A stretch of DNA of 64,000 bases from JBBRHQ01 sp963815645 (GTDB lineage Bacteria > Actinomycetota > Thermoleophilia > Solirubrobacterales > 70-9). The notes beneath the pieces were generated by a model, which saw only the letters and a program-made list of their open reading frames with translations, did not search any database and was not told the origin of the DNA. The number at the start of each line of letters is the position of its first letter. Positions within the stretch are counted from its first letter, which is position 1. The stretch lies in assembly GCA_963815645.1 (NCBI GenBank), contig CAWFHL010000001.1, forward strand, positions 1,736,001-1,800,000. The letters run 5' to 3'. The translations under genes were made by a program, and so were the position numbers. Positions 58,551 through 64,000 of the stretch are shown here, piece by piece.

Positions 58551-59928
58551 TCAGCGCTCGAAGTCGTTGAACTGGACCGTGACCGCATTCTCGCTCGACG
58601 GGTAGTTCGGGAGGCTCACCCTCCGCACCGGTCCGGCGCCCCGCGAGAGCAGCGCGACCGACACCGTCCCTGTGGGCGGTGAGGCGGCGGGGATGAACAT
58701 GTCCACCCCGCTGAGGAAGGGGAGCGCCAAGAACACGGGAATCGGCGCGCTCAGGTCGGTGACGCCGTCCGAGCCCTGGTCGAAGGCGAACATCCCGATC
58801 GTCCGGTTGCTGATCGGGCTGTCGGCGGCGTTGATCAGGTTGGTCCCGTTGACCGCGACGACGTCGTTCTCGGCGCCCTGATCGCCCCAAAATTCCTTGT
58901 TCCTGGTGAAGATCAGGTTGAGGTGGTTGGCGCTATGGGAGACCAAAGAGTCGAGCCCCGTGCCGGGCACCTGGGTTAGAAGGCGAATTAGATGGTCGCT
59001 GCGGCGGAAGGGCTCATAGAAGAAGTGATGGACCTGTCCGGCCTGCGCGAGGGCAAACTCGTAGCGCTTGCCGCTGTGAAGCCTGACCGGCCCCCACGAC
59101 CCGTCGCTGGCCAGGGCCGGGGTCGCAACCGGCGATCCGATCCGGCGGCCGCTTGATTTCTTGACTCTCCAGATGGTCAGCGTGGTTCCCGGGTCGACGC
59201 CGACGTTCTGCGGGAAGTAGACCGCCCGCCCCGCGACAGTGATTCTGCCGTGTTGGCACAGGATGTCTGTGGTCTTCGGAGAATGACCCGTGAAGAAGTC
59301 AAACATCTCGGCAAACGACTCGGCCGATGTCGCTGTCTGCACGTGGGTCTGGTTTGGGATCGTGACGTTCATCGCCCCACCGATCGCTCCGGCCGGGCGT
59401 CCCCCTCCCCGCCCACAGGGCCAGGGTGGGCACCCCGCCCGGCGGCGAGGTTGCCTGCGCCCCATCGATGTTCACGTAGTGGGCGACGTTCGCCGCGTGC
59501 GCGGCCGAGTCGTTGAGGTAGGTCTGGGAAACGAAGGTGCCGAGCGAATGCCCGAGGAGGTCGACCCGGCTCTTGCCGGTCTGCTGCTCGACCTGGGAGA
59601 TGAAGCTGTCGAGCCTCGCCTGGACCTGGTCCTGAGACTCGACTGCGAAGGTCGAGTCGTACTCGAAGACCCGCACATAGTCGTCCGGATAGCCGTTCTC
59701 GGTAAAGCGCATCTTCTGCGATTCGAACTGAGCTCCCGAACCGAACCCACCGTGGACGAAGATGATCGGGTGGAGCCTGGCTCTCGCCGCCCCCCCGTGG
59801 CACGACCACGATCGGTGATGGCAAGAACCTCGATGGGCACTTGCCGTCGGCGCGGCGAACAGCAGCCCCAACAGTCCGAGAATCAAGACGATTCGCCGGA
59901 GCGCGGTTGCCAACTTCCTCTCTCTCAT
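58551..59928 (-). CDS. Secreted lipase/esterase, frameshifted
   Basis: The first frame has a signal peptide (IVLILGLLGLLFAAPTASAH), the oxyanion strand HPIIFVHGGFGSGAQFE and the nucleophile motif VDLLGHSLGTFVSQTYL. The second frame, from a shift at a G-run near 59395-59410, continues AIGGAMNVTIPNQTHVQTAT (catalytic His), then a C-terminal beta-rich domain (GRITVAGRAVYFPQNVGVDP and on). If joined it gives about 458 residues, like actinobacterial secreted alpha/beta-hydrolases with an added carbohydrate- or lipid-binding domain. The shift in a GGGGAGGGGG run could be a sequencing error. Confidence 0.75.
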
Positions 59929-60038
59929 TTCCTGCCGAGCCTGCTTGGCATCGGCTCTCGATAGAACGCCATCCTCCGAATGCCCCCCGAAATCGGCCTC
60001 CCGAATGGGAACGCTGCCCGAGGCTTACCCGTCATGCG

Positions 60039-60440
60039 CTAAAACCTAACATCGCCAGGTTGATGGCGTTTCGGGGGGAACAAAGAGCCTGCAACGGGGT
60101 TGCGGCGCCCGAATACCTTGCGGCGCCCGTAGAGATCGCCTAGCGAGCCCGCTCCTTCGATGACCTCGAGCTTCGCGACGTCTTCGGGCAGACCGCGGAC
60201 GATCTCTTCGGCGGCGGCGACGGGTGTGACGGGGTCGAGCTCGCCGACTGAGACGAGCGTCGGAGAGTCGACACGGCCGAGCTGATCGACGATGTCGAGT
60301 CGGCGCATGAGCTCCATCCCGTGCGAATTGAGCTCGAGATTCTTTGGTGCGCGAGCCTTGCCGATCGTCCGGAACTCTCGGGAGGCCCTGCCCGTCAGAA
60401 CCTGATCGCGGCGGTAAGGCTCCCGCGCGGCTTCTTGCAA
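60039..60440 (-). pseudogene. C-terminal fragment of an alpha/beta hydrolase
   Basis: The segment LGRVDSPTLVSVGELDPVTP then AEEIVRGLPEDVAKLEVIEG is the end of a proline-iminopeptidase-like alpha/beta hydrolase with its acid residue in GELDPVTP. The expected His (normally GAGH) is Ser (GAGSLGDL). The N-terminal half with the nucleophile is missing. It is probably a fossil. Confidence 0.6.
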
Positions 60441-60626
60441 TCACCGAGCGTCGGGCCACCCTCCCGTTCTCGCGACCGCATTCTGGGTCACCCGCGAAGT
60501 TGAAGAAGGCGCCTCCATCGAACGCCCCGCTCAGCCTCTGGGGGAACGAAGTGGGCAAGCTTCTCCCGATCGGGGAAGATTCGGTGACCGGACACGGGCA
60601 AGCGGAGAGGGTGGAGCGAATAGGCG

Positions 60627-61022
60627 ATGTCGCAAGAGAACGTCGGCTTGGTGAAGGTCCTCCACGATGGCTGGTCGCGGGGAGACTTCAGTGTTGGGAC
60701 CGATTTCCTTACCGCGGATTTCCGATGGCAACAACACGCAGAGGCCGTAGAGCCGGGGTTGCGCAGCGGCGCGCAGATCGGCGAGACCCTCAGAAACATC
60801 TTCGCCGTCTATGAGAACTACCGGATCGAGCCCGACGAATTCATCGACGCGGGCGACAAGGTGGTTGTCGTCGCGCGAATCCGGGCCACCGCAAAGGAGA
60901 GCGGAATCAGCGTCGATCAACGGTTCTCCTTCGTTTGGACCGCGTTGGCAGGCAAGTTGGCTCGCATTGAGGTCTTTACAGAGCGAGCCGAAGCCCTCGA
61001 AGCTGCCGGACTGGCGGAGTAG
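60627..61022 (+). CDS. SnoaL-like / NTF2-fold protein
   Basis: This 131-residue protein starts MSQENVGLVKVLHDGWSRGD and contains EFIDAGDKVVVVARIRATAK and the closing FTERAEALEAAGLAE, common to many actinobacterial SnoaL-like proteins of unknown role. It is the intact relative of the fossil at 5100-5210 and a distant relative of 293-667. Single gene. Confidence 0.8.
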   Translation: MSQENVGLVKVLHDGWSRGDFSVGTDFLTADFRWQQHAEAVEPGLRSGAQIGETLRNIFAVYENYRIEPDEFIDAGDKVVVVARIRATAKESGISVDQRFSFVWTALAGKLARIEVFTERAEALEAAGLAE

Positions 61023-61070
61023 GCGCATGCGCTGAAAGCAGCCCGGCCAGGGTCCACACCAGCGGAAGGC

Positions 61071-61775
61071 CTACGCGACTCGGCGGCGGCGACCCTCCCA
61101 GCCGTGCGCCGCGACGACCACGCCGCCAATCAGAACTACGGGAACCAGTGGAGCCAGCGATCGGGCGTGGCGCAGCAGCAGGGCAGCGAGGGCCGCGGCC
61201 GCGACGAAGGCGACGATCACCGAGACGCGGCGCACCACCGATGCCTCGCTCTCCCGTCCGGTCTCGGTGTCAACGATCAGCGCCGTCATCGTGCCGGTCA
61301 GGTAGGTGGTGTTGACGTCCGCAAGCGAGCGGACAGCCGCACTCTGGGCCCCCATTGCGGTCGCCGAGGAGGCGATCAGCGGATACACCGCGATCGGCCC
61401 CGGATGGCCGCCGCTGGCGGCCCAGCCCGCGAAGACCACGAGCTCACCGAGGGCCGCGACCGCGAGCGCGGAGACCACTCCGGGAGACCAGACCCCCCGC
61501 CGGCGCGGACCCCTCAGCCTCGCTCCCAGCGCTGCGCCGGCGACGAAACCAAGAAGGGCGGCCAGGGAGTGGAGCGCGTGCGCGTGCGCGCCCCCGCCGA
61601 TCGCCAGACCGAAGATCACCAGGTTGCCGGACATGTTGGCGGTGAAAACCTGGCCGAGACCCAGCAGGCTGGTCACGTCGACCGCGCCGGCCGCGGCGGC
61701 GAGGGAGACCAGGAGCACGTCGTAGCGAAGCTCACCCTCCCGCACCGATGCGCTTGCCCGACTCGAAGACGCCAC
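61071..61775 (-). CDS. YoaK/DUF1275 family membrane protein
   Basis: This 234-residue protein has about six membrane helices. It opens VLLVSLAAAAGAVDVTSLLG and LGQVFTANMSGNLVIFGLAI, which contains the family's TANMSGN motif, with a later NTTYLTGTMTALIVD half-repeat. Function is unknown. A GTG at 61775 or 61745 is the likely start, since the frame continues upstream without family similarity. Confidence 0.82.
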   Translation of the reverse strand: MASSSRASASVREGELRYDVLLVSLAAAAGAVDVTSLLGLGQVFTANMSGNLVIFGLAIGGGAHAHALHSLAALLGFVAGAALGARLRGPRRRGVWSPGVVSALAVAALGELVVFAGWAASGGHPGPIAVYPLIASSATAMGAQSAAVRSLADVNTTYLTGTMTALIVDTETGRESEASVVRRVSVIVAFVAAAALAALLLRHARSLAPLVPVVLIGGVVVAAHGWEGRRRRVA

Positions 61776-62092
61776 AAAGTCCGAAGTCTGGTCGGCGGCT
61801 CGGATCGATCGGTGGCGGGGCGGATCGGCCCCTCGCGCGGAAGCCTCAACCTCGCGTCCAACAGGATGGTCCTGACCGCAGGACTCGATCCTGTGTTCGG
61901 CCAATCTCGAATGACCCCGCCCAACGCTGCGCAGCGGCTCCCGGACACCGCACACCTCCCGGCCCCTGGCGGAACCACGAGATCGCCCACGACTTCCGGC
62001 TCGAGGATGTTTGGGTCTGCCCGGCCGCCCTGCCGGACTTCCATTCCGAGCTGCAATTCCGTCCGGCGCCGAACTCTGGCAGGCTGCACCGC

Positions 62093-63832
62093 ATGACAGC
62101 GGCAACTTCAACGGCCACGGGCCGTCTGCTCAATCCGGCGACCTACGATGCCGCAGAGTTCGACGATCCGACGCGGCGGCTGTTCCGCACAACAATCGAT
62201 TGGTTCGAGGCCAAGGGCAAGGTCGCGGTCCTGGCCGAGACGCGCAGCGACGAGTGGTACGGAGACTTCATCGAATTCCTCAAGCGCGAGCGCGCGTTCG
62301 CAACCTTGCTCACCCCGGCCCCCGACGCGGGCGGCGACGCCGAGAAGCGTTGGGACACGCGGCGCAACGCCGTCTTCAACGAGATCCTCGGCTTCTACGG
62401 GTTGCCCTACTGGTACGCGTGGCAAGTCACGATCCTCGGGCTCGGGCCGATCTGGCAGTCCGACAACCTCGTCGCCCGTCAGCGCGCCGCCCGACTCCTC
62501 GACGATGGAGCCGTGTTCGCGTTCGGCCTATCCGAGCGGAAGCACGGCGCCGATATCTACGAGACCGACATGATCCTGACGCCCGATGGCGAGGGGTTCC
62601 GCGCCCGCGGCGGCAAGTACTACATCGGCAACGGCAACATCGCCGGGATGGTGTCGGTCTTCGGACGGCTCGCTGATGTCGAGGGACCCGAGGGCTACGT
62701 CTTCTTCGCGGTCGACAGCAACCACCCCGCCTACGAGCTGCGCAGGAACGTAGTCCACGCTCAGATGTACGTCAGCGCCTTCGACCTCGAGGACTACCCC
62801 GTAGCGCCAGAGGACATCCTGCACCGCGGCCCCGCCGCGTTCGAGGCCGCCCTCAACACGATCAACGTCGGCAAGTTCAATCTCGGCTTCTGCGCGATCG
62901 GCATGAGCGAGCACTGCTTCTACGAGACCGTTACCCAGGCCGAGAACCGGGTCCTGTTCGGCAAGCGCGTGACCGAGTTCCCGCAGATTCGGAGGATCCT
63001 CACGGAAGCCTACGCACGACTGCTCGCGACGAAGCTCTATGCCGCACGCGCGATCGACTACGTCCGCAGCGCAAGCCTGGAGGACCGCCGCTACCTCCTC
63101 TACACGCCGATCAACAAGATGCGCGTGACGACGGAGGGGGAGCGGATCGTCACCCTTCTGGGCGAGGTGATCTCCGCCAAGGGATTCGAGCGTGACTCGT
63201 ACTTCGAGGCGGCGAAGAACATCATCGGCGGGCTGCCCAAGCTTGAGGGGACGGTCCACGTCAACCTTGCACTGGTCCTCAAGTTCCTGCCCAACTACCT
63301 GTTCGGGAACGAGGCCCTGGAACCCGCTCCCGCTCGCTACGACGCTGACGACGACGCATTCCTCTTCGCTCAGGGGCCGACCCGGGGGCTTGGCAAGGTC
63401 AAGTTTCCGGACTGGCGCACGGTATTCGACCGGTTCGCGGAAGTCGCGAACGTCGCGCTTTTCCGCGAACAGGCCGAAGCGCTCATCGCGCTCGTTCAGA
63501 CGGCGCCGTTGACGCCTGAACAGATCGGCGAGGACCTCGACTTCCAGCTTTCGCTTGCGGAACTGTTCACGCTCCTGCCCTACGGGCAGCTGATCCTCGA
63601 GCAGGCGGAGCTCTCCGACACGCATCACGACATCGTTGACCTGATCTTCGAGTGGCTCGTCCGTGACTTCACCGCCTACGCAATCGACCTCCACGGCAAG
63701 GCGTCGTCGACGGAAGCTCAACAGCGCTGGGCGCTCGACAGCATCCGCAAGCCGGTGATTGATGCGGTTCGCGAGGACCGGGTCTACCCGGAAGTGCGGG
63801 CACTCGCCGACGCGTACGTGATGCCGATCTGA
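62093..63832 (+). CDS. Acyl-CoA dehydrogenase-like flavoprotein
   Basis: This 579-residue protein has the acyl-CoA dehydrogenase core: AWQVTILGLGPIWQSDNLVA, FAFGLSERKHGADIYETDMI (FAD-binding 'GLSE' region), and the helical C-terminal domain with TEFPQIRRILTEAYARLLAT. It is longer than the usual ~390 residues through an N-terminal ~70 and a C-terminal ~120-residue extension. It probably desaturates an acyl thioester, but the substrate is unknown. The ATG at 62093 (MTAATSTATGRLLNP) is the natural start, as upstream in-frame codons overlap the divergent YoaK region and lack homology. Confidence 0.85.
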   Translation: MTAATSTATGRLLNPATYDAAEFDDPTRRLFRTTIDWFEAKGKVAVLAETRSDEWYGDFIEFLKRERAFATLLTPAPDAGGDAEKRWDTRRNAVFNEILGFYGLPYWYAWQVTILGLGPIWQSDNLVARQRAARLLDDGAVFAFGLSERKHGADIYETDMILTPDGEGFRARGGKYYIGNGNIAGMVSVFGRLADVEGPEGYVFFAVDSNHPAYELRRNVVHAQMYVSAFDLEDYPVAPEDILHRGPAAFEAALNTINVGKFNLGFCAIGMSEHCFYETVTQAENRVLFGKRVTEFPQIRRILTEAYARLLATKLYAARAIDYVRSASLEDRRYLLYTPINKMRVTTEGERIVTLLGEVISAKGFERDSYFEAAKNIIGGLPKLEGTVHVNLALVLKFLPNYLFGNEALEPAPARYDADDDAFLFAQGPTRGLGKVKFPDWRTVFDRFAEVANVALFREQAEALIALVQTAPLTPEQIGEDLDFQLSLAELFTLLPYGQLILEQAELSDTHHDIVDLIFEWLVRDFTAYAIDLHGKASSTEAQQRWALDSIRKPVIDAVREDRVYPEVRALADAYVMPI

Positions 63833-64000
63833 GATAACACGGGCGCCATCCCGTGCGGTCTCCTCGACACAGCCCTAAGCTCCGTCAGGCACCGGCGCAT
63901 GACGTGGTGCTCGCAGACCGCCTCATCGCAGCCGGGCACAGCTACCGCGTCGGGCCCGATTGACGGCTGGCGGGCGCTGGGCTCGACTTCGAGGCGGCCC
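63833..64000. other. Right edge, nothing recognised
   Basis: The last 168 bases follow the acyl-CoA dehydrogenase stop. I see no ribosome site plus start codon or structured RNA that I could name. Confidence 0.3.

Noticed and set aside
1..64000. CRISPR array, prophage, replication origin or biosynthetic megasynthase
   Set aside because: I saw no regularly spaced short repeats, phage structural genes, DnaA-box clusters or large modular enzymes.

Overview
The window is a 64 kb chromosomal segment of a high-GC, GTG/TTG-start-rich bacterium. Codon use, the zinc and LolA-like/ABC operons, and the many Solirubrobacter-like proteins suggest an actinobacterium of the Thermoleophilia/Solirubrobacterales type. 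That placement is inference from sequence character, because no rRNA or intact tRNA gene is present.

The left half (about 1-32.5 kb) is a patchwork of short transcription units and gene fossils. Recognisable intact genes are SnoaL-like proteins, a methyltransferase, an aldo/keto reductase, an AbrB/PIN toxin-antitoxin pair, a Zur-regulated zinc uptake operon (6.8-10.7 kb) whose first gene fuses a permease to a substrate-binding domain, a small HD alarmone-hydrolase-like protein, a formylglycine-generating enzyme facing a (frameshifted) arylsulfatase, a winged-helix/DoxX/alcohol dehydrogenase group, AhpD, an APC permease, an MMPL exporter, and a LolA-like/ABC-ATPase/ABC-permease operon whose first gene seems to start at ATT. 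Between them lie broken genes (alpha/beta hydrolase, metallo-beta-lactamase, beta-propeller, mazEF, vapBC, acyl-CoA synthetase, UvrB tail, HNH) and IS1182- and IS3-type remnants.

At least nine copies, some partial, of a dispersed repeat built around the 3' half of a tRNA-Ser(CGA) gene lie in this half. All are in the same orientation and several sit at the broken ends of genes. The right half has none.

From 32.5 to 57.1 kb lies a dense, almost gap-free catabolic cluster. A GlcD-like FAD oxidase diverges from about 22 plus-strand genes, most overlapping by 1-4 nt: ThDP enzyme, class III aminotransferase, TIM-barrel isomerase, Gfo/Idh dehydrogenase, GntR, two aldehyde dehydrogenases, IclR, nitrilase-like amidase, hydantoinase/dihydropyrimidinase-like amidohydrolase, isochorismatase-type amidase, AA_synth protein, enamidase-like amidohydrolase, two DUF1989 proteins, class II aldolase-like protein, an NMT1/THI5-type ABC importer, a TRZ/ATZ-type amidohydrolase, an FAD dehydrogenase and an O-methyltransferase. 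Together they look like import and stepwise hydrolysis of an N-heterocycle or cyclic amide/ureide, followed by amine removal and aldehyde oxidation. Several enzymes carry altered catalytic residues. Two internal promoters share an inverted-repeat operator (nGAAC-N3-GTTCn), which splits the cluster into three units.

The right end (57.1-64 kb) holds a mazF/tatA chimeric fossil, an unrecognised 289-aa protein, a frameshifted secreted lipase/esterase, another SnoaL-like protein, a YoaK-type membrane protein and an acyl-CoA dehydrogenase-like protein.
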